Shown: positions 34,224 to 42,812 of the stretch, one piece after another
How positions within the stretch are numbered: position 1 is the first letter of the stretch
How the letters are laid out: each line of letters starts with the position of its first letter
From: GAS188 sp035949255
GTDB lineage: Bacteria > Pseudomonadota > Alphaproteobacteria > Rhizobiales > Beijerinckiaceae
Assembly (NCBI GenBank): GCA_035949255.1
Contig: DASZIL010000033.1
Location: 1 to 64,000, forward strand
Reading direction: 5' to 3'
DNA: 64,000 bases
The notes under the pieces: generated by a model
Seen by the model: the letters and a program-made list of their open reading frames with translations, nothing else
What the model was told of the DNA's origin: nothing
Databases searched by the model: none
Position numbers and translations under genes: made by a program

Positions 34224-34252
34224 TCCGCAAAAATGGAACTGGTTTTTGCGGA
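34224..34252. repeat. Palindrome between etfA and hbd (rhizobial REP-like)
   Basis: A perfect ten-base-pair inverted repeat (TCCGCAAAAA / TTTTTGCGGA) with a nine-base loop, located between etfA and hbd. Its sequence pattern (CATCATCCGCAAAAATGG...GGTTTTTGCGGA, interrupted) resembles a dispersed palindrome widespread in Hyphomicrobiales. On the minus strand the stem ends in a T-run, so it could also attenuate transcription before hbd. Confidence 0.75.
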
Positions 34253-34312
34253 GGGAACCTGCACAAAGCCTTGAGCTTTCGCGCGAACTTGGGTTCGGCA
34301 TGCGCCGGGCCC

Positions 34313-35260
34313 CTATTTTCCCAGTTTCCCGAGCTCGGCCGCGAGCTCCGGAACGGCCGTGAACAGATCGGCGACCAGCCCGTAATCGGCCACCTGGAAG
34401 ATCGGCGCTTCCTCATCCTTGTTGATCGCCACGATCACCTTGGAATCCTTCATGCCCGCGAGATGCTGGATAGCCCCGGAGATGCCGACGGCGACGTAAA
34501 GGTCGGGTGCCACCACTTTGCCCGTCTGGCCTACCTGCCAGTCGTTCGGGGCGTAGCCGGCATCGACCGCGGCACGTGAGGCGCCCATAGCCGCGCCGAG
34601 CCTGTCGGCGAGCGGGGTGATGACCTCGCGGAATTTCTCGGCCGAGCCGAGGGCGCGCCCGCCGGAAACGATGACCTTGGCCGAGGCGAGCTCCGGCCGA
34701 TCCAATTTCGCGACTGCCTCGCCCTTGAAGGTGGAAAGGCCGGGATCGGCGGGCGAAGCCACGCTTTCGATCGGCGCCGTGGCGCCACCTTCCCCGGTGG
34801 CCGCGAAAGCGGCGGTGCGCACGGTGACCACCTTTTTCGGATCGGTCACCTGCACCGTCTGAATGGCGTTGCCGGCATAGATCGGGCGCTCGAAAGTATC
34901 GGGCGAAACGACCTTGATGATGTCGGAGACCTGCATCACGTCGAGGAGCGCGGCAAGGCGCGGCATGACGTTCTTGCCGGTCGTGGTCGAGGCCGCGAGG
35001 AGCGCGTCATAGCCGGGCGCGAGCGCATGGAGGAGCGCCGCGAGCGGCTCGGCCAGACGGTGCTCATAGGCGGGCGCTTCGGCGAGCAGGACCTTGTCGA
35101 CCCCATCGAGCTTCGCCGCCTCCTCGGCGACGGCACGGCAATCGAGCCCGGCGACAAGGATGTGGACGGGCGCGCCCAGCGCCTTCGCGGGGGTGAGCGC
35201 CTTGCGCGTCGCTTCGTTCAGAGTCTTGTTGTCGTGCTTGGCGAAAAGAAGCGTCGTCAT
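34313..35260 (-). CDS. etfA: Electron transfer flavoprotein alpha subunit
   Basis: A 315-residue FAD-binding ETF subunit that accepts electrons from acyl-CoA dehydrogenases and hands them to ETF:quinone oxidoreductase. The C-terminal FAD domain has VSGGRALGSAEKF, GASRAAVDAGY, QVGQTGKVVAPDLYVAVGISG and AIQHLAGMKDSKVIVAINKD, the family signature. The N-terminal domain is the alpha/beta half paired with EtfB. Its start at 35260 lies one base after the etfB stop region, so the two are co-translated. Confidence 0.97.
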   Translation of the reverse strand: MTTLLFAKHDNKTLNEATRKALTPAKALGAPVHILVAGLDCRAVAEEAAKLDGVDKVLLAEAPAYEHRLAEPLAALLHALAPGYDALLAASTTTGKNVMPRLAALLDVMQVSDIIKVVSPDTFERPIYAGNAIQTVQVTDPKKVVTVRTAAFAATGEGGATAPIESVASPADPGLSTFKGEAVAKLDRPELASAKVIVSGGRALGSAEKFREVITPLADRLGAAMGASRAAVDAGYAPNDWQVGQTGKVVAPDLYVAVGISGAIQHLAGMKDSKVIVAINKDEEAPIFQVADYGLVADLFTAVPELAAELGKLGK

Positions 35261-35261
35261 C

Positions 35262-36011
35262 TCATATCACCCCGGCTTCGTCCTTGAGCTTCGCCACGAG
35301 CTCGGCCACCGACTTCACCTTGGCGCCCGCCTTGCGGCCCGGAGGCTCGACCGTCTTCAGCACCTTGAGGCGGGGCGCGGCATCGACACCGAGCGCTTCG
35401 GGCGTCGTCTCGTCGATCGGCTTCTTCTTGGCTTTCATGATGTTCGGCAGCGAGGCGTAGCGCGGCTCGTTGAGGCGCAGATCCGTCGTGATGATCGCCG
35501 GCATCTTCAGCGTCAATGTCTGCAGACCACCGTCCACTTCGCGCGTCACGTCCATCGAGCCTTCCCCGATCACGAGCTTCGAGGCGAAGGTGCCTTGCGG
35601 CCAGCCGAGAAGGGCGGCGAGCATCTGCCCCGTCTGGTTGCAATCGTCATCGATCGCCTGCTTTCCCAGAATGACGAGGCCCGGCTCCTCCTTGGCGATG
35701 ACCGCCTTGAGCAGCTTGGCGACGGCGAGCGGCTCGGGGGGCTGTTCCGTCTTCACCAGGATGCCGCGATCGGCCCCCATGGCGAGGCCGGCACGGATCG
35801 TCTCCGCGGATTGGGCGGGACCGATCGACACGCAGATCACCTCGGTGGCCTTGCCCGCTTCCTTGAGACGCAGCGCCTCCTCGACCGCGATCTCGTCGAA
35901 GGGGTTCATCGACATTTTCACATTGGCGAGCTCGACGCCGGTGCCATCCGGCTTGACGCGGATCTTCACATTGAAGTCGACGACCCGCTTCACGGCGACC
36001 AGAACTTTCAT
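35262..36011 (-). CDS. etfB: Electron transfer flavoprotein beta subunit
   Basis: A 249-residue ETF subunit that binds AMP structurally. It starts MKVLVAVKRVVDFNVKIRV and contains NPFDEIAVEEALRLKE, the loop GKQAIDDDCNQTGQM, and the signature TTDLRLNEPRYASLPNIMKAKKK (read in parts, about 185-207). First gene of the etfB-etfA-hbd transcription unit; the 161 bases upstream to the cobalamin adenosyltransferase gene presumably carry a promoter or are read through. Confidence 0.97.
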   Translation of the reverse strand: MKVLVAVKRVVDFNVKIRVKPDGTGVELANVKMSMNPFDEIAVEEALRLKEAGKATEVICVSIGPAQSAETIRAGLAMGADRGILVKTEQPPEPLAVAKLLKAVIAKEEPGLVILGKQAIDDDCNQTGQMLAALLGWPQGTFASKLVIGEGSMDVTREVDGGLQTLTLKMPAIITTDLRLNEPRYASLPNIMKAKKKPIDETTPEALGVDAAPRLKVLKTVEPPGRKAGAKVKSVAELVAKLKDEAGVI

Positions 36012-36172
36012 AGTCTTCGACTTTCCACTCGAATTCCTCTACCCGCAATCGCAATTGGCGCCATTCGCCCTTAGTCGTGTCTCGCGCGCAGGCGCCGCAA
36101 TATCGGTAAATCCCGGTGGTCGAGCGCTGTCAACGCCCGATAGCGGCAGAAGACGCTATCGGCGACGACGGT

Positions 36173-36754
36173 TCACCGGTTCTGCCCGGGAATCCACAGC
36201 ACGTCCTTGGCGCCGAGCTCGTTGGCGAAACGAGCGGCGACGAAAAGGAAATCCGACAGGCGATTGATGAATTTGATCGCGTCCTCGCCGACGCTCTCAC
36301 CCTTCTTTTGCGCCAAGGCCACGATGACACGCTCGGCGCGGCGGCACACCGTTCGGGCAAGATGCAGCGCCGCCGCCATGGGCGAGCCGCCCGGCAGCAC
36401 GAAGGAGGTGAGCGGGGCCAAATGCGCGTTCAAGGCATCGATCTCGGTTTCGAGCCGCGCGACCTGCGTCGCGAGGATGCGCAAAGAAACCCGGCCTGGC
36501 TTGCTTCGCATCGGCTCGGGCGAGGCGAGATCGGCGCCGAGGTCGAATAGGTCATTTTGGATGCGGGCCAACATGGCATCGAGCCTCGCATCGCTTTTCG
36601 TGTAGAGGCGCGCGAGACCCACGCATGCGTTGGTCTCGTCGACCGTGCCATAGGCCTCGACGCGCAAGTCGCATTTCAGCCGGGCGGCCCCGGTCGCGAG
36701 CCGCGTCTTTCCCTTGTCGCCGGCGCGCGTATAGATGCGGTTGAGCACCACCAT
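36173..36754 (-). CDS. Cob(I)yrinic acid a,c-diamide adenosyltransferase, PduO type
   Basis: A 193-residue trimeric ATP:corrinoid adenosyltransferase forming adenosylcobalamin, needed for example by methylmalonyl-CoA mutase. ATP-binding RIYTRAGDKGKTRLATG is at the N-terminus (about 5-21); the corrinoid/ATP site near the C-terminus reads SFVLPGGSPMAAALHLARTVCRRAERVIVAL (in parts, about 115-150). The ATG at 36754 matches family starts; one at 36778 would add eight residues. Its place upstream of etfBA-hbd is conserved among Hyphomicrobiales. Confidence 0.93.
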   Translation of the reverse strand: MVVLNRIYTRAGDKGKTRLATGAARLKCDLRVEAYGTVDETNACVGLARLYTKSDARLDAMLARIQNDLFDLGADLASPEPMRSKPGRVSLRILATQVARLETEIDALNAHLAPLTSFVLPGGSPMAAALHLARTVCRRAERVIVALAQKKGESVGEDAIKFINRLSDFLFVAARFANELGAKDVLWIPGQNR

Positions 36755-36991
36755 CGGCTTTTCGGCCTCCCGGAGCATGATCTCAATGAGCGGAAAGCCT
36801 CTTCTCCCGAGAAGATCATGCTCGATTGAAAACTTTTAGGCCAGGACCGGCCGCGCGTTAGCCGCGCGAGGCTCATCCATCCGCCGGCCAGTCGACGCTT
36901 GGCTTGTTGTCGAATGAAGCCCGTCTTGCTGAATGAAGCGGCGCACGGCCGCGTGAATCTCGACCCGACGCTCGGCGAAGGTCAAGCCCCG

Positions 36992-37594
36992 TCAGAATGT
37001 GTAGCCGATGCGCGCGCCATAATTGGTGAGGCCCCGATTCTGCGAGCAGAGACCGGCATTCGACATATGCTCGACCGTGGCCATCAGGCTCCAGTTCTCC
37101 GTGAACCTGTAGCCCACGGAGCCCGATTCACGAAACGAGACGTTGCATCCGAGTGCGCTGTGCCCCTCGGGCACGAATGTGCCCGTCTTGCCGTTGTTGA
37201 CCGAACCGCCGAAGCTGCCCTCGACGAAGATCGATCTGGTGATGTCGTAAGTCCAGGTGAGCCCGGCATAAGCTTGGCTCGTCTTGCCCGCGAAGTTGAC
37301 GGTCGCGCCTATGCTCGGTCGCGGCAAGAGGAAGTCCCAAGCGCTTCCCGGCGCGCTGAAGGGCTTGGCGAAAAGAACTTCACCGTTGAGGTCCGCGCTG
37401 CCTTGTTCCGGGCTCGTCGGATCATGCGCGAAAGTGCCGAGCCGCACTTCGGAAAGAAAGAAGAACTGCGGTTGCGGGGCGGGCGCGGGCGGCGCCGCAA
37501 AACCCGTGGGATAGCCGAGATCAGCCGCACCTGCTGAGCCGGCAGCGAGCAAGACAACGGCAAATACCCCAGCAAGCCCCGTCGTCAGCCGCAT
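36992..37594 (-). CDS. Acyloxyacyl hydrolase, PagL-like lipid A deacylase
   Basis: A 200-residue outer-membrane beta-barrel protein with a signal peptide (GLAGVFAVVLLAAGSAGAA, cleaved near residue 24). Amphipathic strands run through the rest (PSIGATVNFAGKTSQAYAGL, SIFVEGSFGGSVNNG), and it ends in an aromatic residue (GYTF), as barrel proteins do. The catalytic His-x-Ser of PagL is His176/Ser178 in VEHMSNAGLC; the acidic partner of Pseudomonas PagL is not at the expected spacing. It would remove the 3-O acyl chain of lipid A. It sits between the cobalamin adenosyltransferase and twin-TM genes, which are usually direct neighbours. Confidence 0.88.
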   Translation of the reverse strand: MRLTTGLAGVFAVVLLAAGSAGAADLGYPTGFAAPPAPAPQPQFFFLSEVRLGTFAHDPTSPEQGSADLNGEVLFAKPFSAPGSAWDFLLPRPSIGATVNFAGKTSQAYAGLTWTYDITRSIFVEGSFGGSVNNGKTGTFVPEGHSALGCNVSFRESGSVGYRFTENWSLMATVEHMSNAGLCSQNRGLTNYGARIGYTF

Positions 37595-37800
37595 CGCCTC
37601 ACCTGCTCATCAAGCCAAGGTTGCGCCATCCGCAACATCACCCATTTTTCGCCGCGATGCGACGCCCCGTCAACGCCTATAGCGGGCGCTTTCCGCAACT
37701 GCAACCGTGCGCTCGGTTTATTCGTCGGCTTGGTTACGACGGCCGGTAACAAGGGCCACTCCAATGCGCCCTTCGTCTTGAGTGCAGCTGACTTTGCACC

Positions 37801-37989
37801 TCAATGGCTGCGCCACCACAGGACGAGAACGATCAGCACGATCGCGACCGCCTGCAGCACGACGCGCAAGCGCATCAAATTCTGCGAGCGGTTCGCGCTT
37901 CCACCGCGCAACATATTGGCGAGGCCGAGCAAAAGCACGATGGCGACGGCACCGGTCGCGACGGTGACGATGAAGGAATCAGGGCTCAT
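37801..37989 (-). CDS. Twin transmembrane helix small protein
   Basis: A 62-residue inner-membrane protein with two hydrophobic helices (FIVTVATGAVAIVLLLGLANM, in parts, about 5-25; VVLQAVAIVLIVLVLWW, about 43-59) joined by a basic Asn/Ser-rich loop (RGGSANRSQNLMRLR) containing the HIG1-like S-x-x-L-M-R-x-R motif. This family is conserved in Hyphomicrobiales next to the cobalamin adenosyltransferase gene. HIG1-type proteins associate with cytochrome oxidase; the exact role here is unknown. GGAG lies eight bases before the ATG at 37989. Confidence 0.88.
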   Translation of the reverse strand: MSPDSFIVTVATGAVAIVLLLGLANMLRGGSANRSQNLMRLRVVLQAVAIVLIVLVLWWRSH

Positions 37990-38166
37990 GCGTCGGCTCC
38001 GCATGCTGGCGAATCACGCCGATTTCGGCGCGTGCCACGAAAGCCTAGCACCCGAGGCGCGTCCGATGCACCCCGGCGGCTCGAGCGAAAGCGCAGCGCT
38101 CGCCCTTTTTCCCGTCAGATGAAGGGCCTTCGGCACCGAAATCGCGACGGAAGCCGGCAAATTCCA

Positions 38167-38214
38167 CCGCGAATCATCACATCTGTGATAAAAATAGATG
38201 TTACTGATTCGCGG
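38167..38214. repeat. Long two-step inverted repeat in a promoter region
   Basis: Outer arms CCGCGAATCA (38167-38176) and TGATTCGCGG (38205-38214) are perfect complements; inner arms ACATCT (38179-38184) and AGATGT (38196-38201) pair as well, around an AT-rich loop. The whole would form a hairpin of 16 base pairs with small internal bulges. It may be a terminator, a regulator site, or a dispersed palindrome. Confidence 0.65.
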
Positions 38215-38256
38215 ATTCTGCACTCACCAAGATTCTGCTCTCGCCCAAGATTCTGC
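38214..38256 (+). repeat. Three spaced copies of GATTCTGC
   Basis: GATTCTGC occurs at 38214-38221, 38231-38238 and 38249-38256, start-to-start 17 and 18 bases apart; the last two share the longer CAAGATTCTGCT. The array lies 46-88 bases upstream of the divergent deacetylase start. Could be an operator array or local duplication. Confidence 0.6.
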
Positions 38257-38301
38257 TGCCCAAGCCGTCGCATCACCATTATTTTCGCCGGAGCCGCGGG
38301 A

Positions 38302-39495
38302 TTGCCGACCGAGCCGGATGATCTGCACAAGCCGCTCGGGCTCTCCGCTGATCGGAGCCGAGCCGGCTTTGCGCCTCACCTTCGTGCGATCGCCGCGGCG
38401 GCCATGGTCGGGGCGGGGGTCGCGGCCCTCACCTTTCTTGCAGGCGAGGCCGACCACGCCGGCGAGCCCTTCGCCACGGCAAGCATAGAGCCGGTGGCCC
38501 CCTCGAACGCGAGCGCTCCGGGGGGGCGAGAGCCTGACGGGAAAGGCGGTGACGACGAGCGCGCGGCGGTGTCGACGACGGCGACGGAGATCGAAGCGGA
38601 TAGCGGCGTCGCCGTCGTGCGGCCGGATGGCGCCCCTGCTCCCGGCGCCATGGTGATCCGCATTCCCGATGCGCCGGGTGCTGCCAAGCTTGCCGCCGCA
38701 CCCGATCCGCGCCTCGTTGAGCGAAGCGACTTCGGCCCGCTCCCGCGCATCGGCCCGGATGGAGCCCGCCCGGCGCAGGTCTATGCCAGGCCGGCGCCGA
38801 GCCTGGCGAAAGGGCGCCCGCGCATCGCGCTCGTGATCGGCGGTCTTGGGCTCAATGATCAGGCGACGACGCGCGCCATCACGAAGCTTCCGGGCGAAGT
38901 CTCGCTCGCCTTCGCGCCTTACGGCGCCAACCTCAAGGTGCAAGCCGCCAAGGCGCGCGAAGCCGGCCATGAAATCCTTCTGCAGATGCCGATGGAGCCC
39001 TTCGATTACGCGCAGAACAATCCGGGGCCGCAGACGCTCACGACCGATGCCGGCGGCGCGCGGAATCTCGAACGCTTGCACTGGGCCTTGGCGCGGGCGC
39101 CCGGCTTCGTCGGGATCGAAAATTTCCTCGGAGCGCGCTTCACCGCCGATGAGGCCGCGCTTTCGCCCGTCCTCAAAGACCTGGCCGAGCGCGGCCTCAT
39201 TTTTGTCGATGACGGCTCTTCGGCCCGTTCGATCACCGCGATCGTCGGGCCGTCGCTCAACCTCGCCGTGCGGCGCGCCGATATCGTGATCGACGCCGCC
39301 CCCGACGGTGCCAAGATCGACGAGGCTTTGCAGCGGCTCGAGACGCTAGCGCGCGAAAACGGGCTGGCCACCGCCTCGGGAAGCGCGCTTCCGGTGACCC
39401 TCGAGCATCTTTCGCGCTGGTTTGAAAGCCTTGGCGGGCGCGGCATCGATCTCGTTCCCGTGACCTCGACGCTCAAGCTCAAGGCTCGCGGCTGA
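38302..39495 (+). CDS. Divergent polysaccharide deacetylase family protein
   Basis: A 397-residue envelope protein of the divergent polysaccharide deacetylase (DUF610/YibQ) family. It has a short cytoplasmic start (DDLHKPLGL), one membrane anchor (about 22-45, IAAAAMVGAGVAALTFLAG), a Pro/Ala-rich linker to about residue 165, and the NodB-like domain from RPRIALVIGGLGLND to the end, with EILLQMPMEPFDY, GVENFLGAR-like IENFLGARFTADEA and GLIFVDDGSSARS. Family members lack full metal ligands and their substrate is not established. The start is a TTG at 38302 with GGAG about eight bases upstream. Followed by rppH, the usual order in Hyphomicrobiales; the C-terminal protease and murein hydrolase activator usually found before it are not here. 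Confidence 0.88.
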   Translation: MPTEPDDLHKPLGLSADRSRAGFAPHLRAIAAAAMVGAGVAALTFLAGEADHAGEPFATASIEPVAPSNASAPGGREPDGKGGDDERAAVSTTATEIEADSGVAVVRPDGAPAPGAMVIRIPDAPGAAKLAAAPDPRLVERSDFGPLPRIGPDGARPAQVYARPAPSLAKGRPRIALVIGGLGLNDQATTRAITKLPGEVSLAFAPYGANLKVQAAKAREAGHEILLQMPMEPFDYAQNNPGPQTLTTDAGGARNLERLHWALARAPGFVGIENFLGARFTADEAALSPVLKDLAERGLIFVDDGSSARSITAIVGPSLNLAVRRADIVIDAAPDGAKIDEALQRLETLARENGLATASGSALPVTLEHLSRWFESLGGRGIDLVPVTSTLKLKARG

Positions 39496-39551
39496 CGCAG
39501 AGGCACTGGCGACACTTGACAAGCCGGGCTCCCGAACGCGACTCTTGCGGG

Positions 39552-40091
39552 ATGGCCCGCGTTGTTCCCGGCGTGATCATGGATCAGGCGACCCTGCCTT
39601 ATCGGCGATGCGTCGGCATCGCGCTCTTCAATTGGGCAGGGAAAGTATTCGTTGCTCGAAGGCGAGGCGAAGCGGGCCCGGAACATGTGCGCGGCCCCTA
39701 TCGCTGGCAAATGCCGCAAGGGGGCATCGATCCCGGCGAGGAACCCCTGGCGGCCGCCGTTCGTGAGCTTTTCGAGGAGACCAATGTGCGCAACGCGACC
39801 TTGCTCGCCGAAGCGCCGGAATGGTTCACCTATGATCTGCCGCGCGAGATGTTGCAGCGCTCCTGGCGCGGCGGCTATCGCGGCCAGACGCAACGCTGGT
39901 TCGCCTTCCGTTTCATCGGCGATGACAAGGAGATCAACGTGCGTCACCCGGGAGGCGGCGACCACGCTTCCGAATTCGACGAATGGCGTTGGGAGGATTT
40001 CTCGCTTACGCCCGAGCTCATCATCCCCTTCAAGCGCTCGGTTTACGAGAAGGTCGTCGACGCCTTCGGCCACATCGCTGCGACCAAGTGA
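39552..40091 (+). CDS. rppH: RNA pyrophosphohydrolase (Nudix)
   Basis: A 179-residue Nudix hydrolase that removes pyrophosphate from 5'-triphosphate RNA ends and triggers mRNA decay. After LPYRRCVGIALFN comes RWQMPQGGIDPGEEPLAAAV and then RELFEETNV, the Nudix box with Asn in place of the usual final Gly. TYDLPREM, RGQTQRWFAFRF and EFDEWRWEDF are typical of RppH. Starts at 39552 or 39579 (both ATG) are possible; the second gives a more typical N-terminus. Downstream of the deacetylase by about 56 bases in the same direction. Confidence 0.93.
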   Translation: MARVVPGVIMDQATLPYRRCVGIALFNWAGKVFVARRRGEAGPEHVRGPYRWQMPQGGIDPGEEPLAAAVRELFEETNVRNATLLAEAPEWFTYDLPREMLQRSWRGGYRGQTQRWFAFRFIGDDKEINVRHPGGGDHASEFDEWRWEDFSLTPELIIPFKRSVYEKVVDAFGHIAATK

Positions 40092-40202
40092 TGCGGGCCT
40101 TGCGGAGACTATTGCGGTAATCTCCGCATGGATTGCAAGGATTAAGCCGAGGTTGGGCACCTCACGACGCAGGCTCGCTTCGATTCAGCAAAAAAGCCGA
40201 GA

Positions 40203-42638
40203 TCAGCGTATCAGGATCGCCCTGAAGTCATTGACGTTGGTGAGCGTGGGTCCGCTGACGACCAGCCGCTCGAGCGCCGCGAAGAAGCCGTAAGCGTCGT
40301 GCCGGGCGAGATGGGCAGCGGCGTCGATGCCCTTATGTTGCGCTTGCGCAAGCACGCCGGCGTCGATCCAGGCGCCGGCGTTGTCCTCCGTGCCGTCGAT
40401 GCCATCCGTGTCGCAAGCGATGGCCGAGACGCCTTCGAGCCCGCCGAGGCGAAGCGCGAGCGCGAGCAGGAACTCGGCGTTCCGTCCGCCGCGTGGCCGG
40501 GATGCCGCTTTGTGCGTGCTTGCGTCCGACGCGCCCGAAGCCGGCTTCACGGTCACGGTCGTCTCGCCCCCCGAGAGCAGGACGCAAGGCTTGCGCGCCG
40601 GCTCGCCATGGCGTGCGGCGCTTTCCGCCAAGCCCGCCATCACAGTCGCGACCGCGCGCGCCTCCCCCTCGATCGCATCCCCAAGGATGAGGGGCGTGAC
40701 GCCATGGCGGCGTGCCGCGGCGGCGGCGGCGTCAAGCGCCATCTTGGGCGTCGCGAGCATGACGATCTCATGGTCGGGAAAGGTCTCGTTCGGCGCCGCA
40801 TTCGCCAGAATGGCGCGCTCGAGCTTCGGCGAAATGGCGATGCCGTAGCGCTCGAGGATCGCGAGCGCCGCACCGGGCTGTGCCCCGCCGGGAACGGTCG
40901 GCCCCGAACCGATGACCGATGGCTCATCCCCCGGCACGTCCGAGATGAGATAGGTCACCAAGCGCGCGCGGCGCGCCGCCGCCGCGAGCCTCCCCCCCTT
41001 GATGGCGGAAAGCGCCTTCCTCACCGTGTTCATCTCGTCGATCGGCGTGCCCGATTGGAGAAGGGCGAGATTGAGCGCACGCTTCTCCTCGAGCGTGATG
41101 CCGGGAGCTGGCAAGGTGAGGAGCGCCGAAGCGCCTCCCGACATCAGGCAGATGACGAGATCGTCAGGCCCCGCGGATCGGGCAAGCGCGAGAATGCGTG
41201 CCGCGGCGCGTTCGCCTGCTGCGTCCGGCACGGGGTGCGCCGCTTCCACCACCTCGACATGGCGCGTCGGTGCCCCATGGCCGTAGCGTGTCACCACGAG
41301 CCCCTCGCAAGGATGGGGCCAGGCGTTCTCGAAGGCGCGTGCCATGCTCGCAGCGGCCTTTCCGGCCCCGATCACGATGGTGCGGCCCTTCGGCGGTGCG
41401 GGCAGGCGCCCCTCGAACTGGCCATCCGGGCGCGCCGCGGCGAGCGCCGCCTCGAACAAGTCGAGGAGAATGGCCTTGTCGCCCGGTTCCGTCCGGCGCG
41501 TCGCTGGCGGCTCACCGCCACTCGTCGAGGACATTTCAGGCTCGGCCTGGGCAAGCGCTGGGGCCATCCGCGTTCCTTCCTTGCCGGTGCGAAAATTCGG
41601 CACGACCGGAACGGGCAGGGCCGGGATGGTCGCGCCCGCCTCATTCTCGAGCCGGGGGTCGAAAACTCCGCGCGCTGCGAAGTGCGGGTCGTCGACGGCG
41701 TCACGCAAATCCTGGAGCAAGGTGCAGCAGCAGTCTTGCGCCTCGAAGACCTTGTGCCAGTGTTCCGACGGATGTGCCGCGATGAGCTCACGCACGCGGC
41801 GCAAGGTGCCTTCGGGATCGCGACCATCCTCGCGCCACTTCGGCTCGAGGCCGATCGCTTGGCAAAAGCCTTCCCAGAATTTCTGCTCGAGCGCGCCGAC
41901 CGCGAGCATCCTGCCGTCCGCCGTCGCGTAGAGATTGTAGCGGGGGCTTTTCCCCATGAGCCTGCCCTCGCCATTGCCGAGCCAGCGGTCGGCGGCGAAA
42001 CCCTCCGCGAGCGCGAGCGGCATGAAGGTGAAGAGATTCTCCGTCATGGCGATGTCGAGACGGCAACCGGCGCCGCTGGCCTCGCGCGCGCGAAGCGCCA
42101 AAAGGATGTTCATCACCGCCGGATAGCTGCCGCCGCCAATGTCCGCGACGAGGGCCGGAGGCACAACCGGCGCATCCGTCGAGCCGAAGGAGAGCGAGAG
42201 CAAGCCCGCATCGCCGAGATAGTTGATGTCGTGGCCCGCGCGACCGCGTTTCGGTCCGCCTTGGCCGTAACCCGTGATCGAGCAATAAACGAGGCGGGAA
42301 TTGATGGCGCGGAGCCTTTCGTGACCGAGGCCGAGACGTTCCATGACGCCGGGCCGGAACTGCTCGACGAGCACATCGGCGCGTCGCGCAAGCTCGAGCA
42401 CGCGGGCCTGGTCGGCCGGTTTCGTGAGATCGGCGAGGAGGCTCTTCTTGCCACGATTGAGGAGGGCGAAAAGTGCGCTTTCGCGCCCGAAGCGCGGCGC
42501 GTAGCTTCGCATCTCCTCCCCGCCCGGCTTCTCGACCTTGATCACCTCGGCGCCCGCCTCGGCGAGGATCAGCGTCGCGAGCGGACCGGGGAGAAGGGTA
42601 GAGAAATCAAGGACGGTGATCCCGGCAAGCGGCTGCAT
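40203..42638 (-). CDS. Fusion of class III CoA-transferase (CaiB/BaiF) with glycerate 2-kinase (MOFRL family)
   Basis: One uninterrupted 811-codon frame encodes two enzymes normally separate. Residues 1 to about 360 are a CaiB/BaiF CoA-transferase: it starts PLAGITVLDFSTLLPGPLA, has the catalytic Asp137 in RAGHDINYLGD, and the C-terminal HFAARGVFDPRL and PVPVVPNF. Residues about 388-811 are a glycerate 2-kinase of the DUF4147/MOFRL type: LLDLFEAALAAARPD, IVIGAGKAA, CLMSGGASALL, VRKALSAIKGGRLAAA, ISDVPGDEPSVIGSGPT, and the MOFRL end VLLSGGETTV, RGGRNAEFLLALAL and ACDTDGIDGTEDNAGA. The CoA-transferase lacks its last 15 or so usual residues. An internal ATG at 41567 (Met358) has AAGGAAGGAA just upstream, so the kinase might also be made on its own. 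Whether this is a real bifunctional protein or a lost stop codon is open. Confidence 0.85.
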   Translation of the reverse strand: MQPLAGITVLDFSTLLPGPLATLILAEAGAEVIKVEKPGGEEMRSYAPRFGRESALFALLNRGKKSLLADLTKPADQARVLELARRADVLVEQFRPGVMERLGLGHERLRAINSRLVYCSITGYGQGGPKRGRAGHDINYLGDAGLLSLSFGSTDAPVVPPALVADIGGGSYPAVMNILLALRAREASGAGCRLDIAMTENLFTFMPLALAEGFAADRWLGNGEGRLMGKSPRYNLYATADGRMLAVGALEQKFWEGFCQAIGLEPKWREDGRDPEGTLRRVRELIAAHPSEHWHKVFEAQDCCCTLLQDLRDAVDDPHFAARGVFDPRLENEAGATIPALPVPVVPNFRTGKEGTRMAPALAQAEPEMSSTSGGEPPATRRTEPGDKAILLDLFEAALAAARPDGQFEGRLPAPPKGRTIVIGAGKAAASMARAFENAWPHPCEGLVVTRYGHGAPTRHVEVVEAAHPVPDAAGERAAARILALARSAGPDDLVICLMSGGASALLTLPAPGITLEEKRALNLALLQSGTPIDEMNTVRKALSAIKGGRLAAAARRARLVTYLISDVPGDEPSVIGSGPTVPGGAQPGAALAILERYGIAISPKLERAILANAAPNETFPDHEIVMLATPKMALDAAAAAARRHGVTPLILGDAIEGEARAVATVMAGLAESAARHGEPARKPCVLLSGGETTVTVKPASGASDASTHKAASRPRGGRNAEFLLALALRLGGLEGVSAIACDTDGIDGTEDNAGAWIDAGVLAQAQHKGIDAAAHLARHDAYGFFAALERLVVSGPTLTNVNDFRAILIR

Positions 42639-42812
42639 CTTCTGAAACCCTTCCGCTCGCCGCTAGACGCGCCGGCTTCGCCAACAAATTGCATCTGTCG
42701 GAGCAGGCCCTCGACTGTCGGGAGGGTCTTGCCGAGAAATGCGACCCTGCGTCAGTATCGCTGCGGTGCTCGTGACGGCGGCACGCGCCACCGAAGGTCG
42801 AAGAGAGGCATA

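Larger units (their letters stand above)
37990..38301. other. Intergenic region between divergent twin-TM and deacetylase genes
   Basis: 312 bases with no convincing gene. It holds an AT-rich long palindrome (38167-38214) and three GATTCTGC copies just after it (38214-38256), described separately. It must contain promoters for both flanking genes. Confidence 0.55.
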
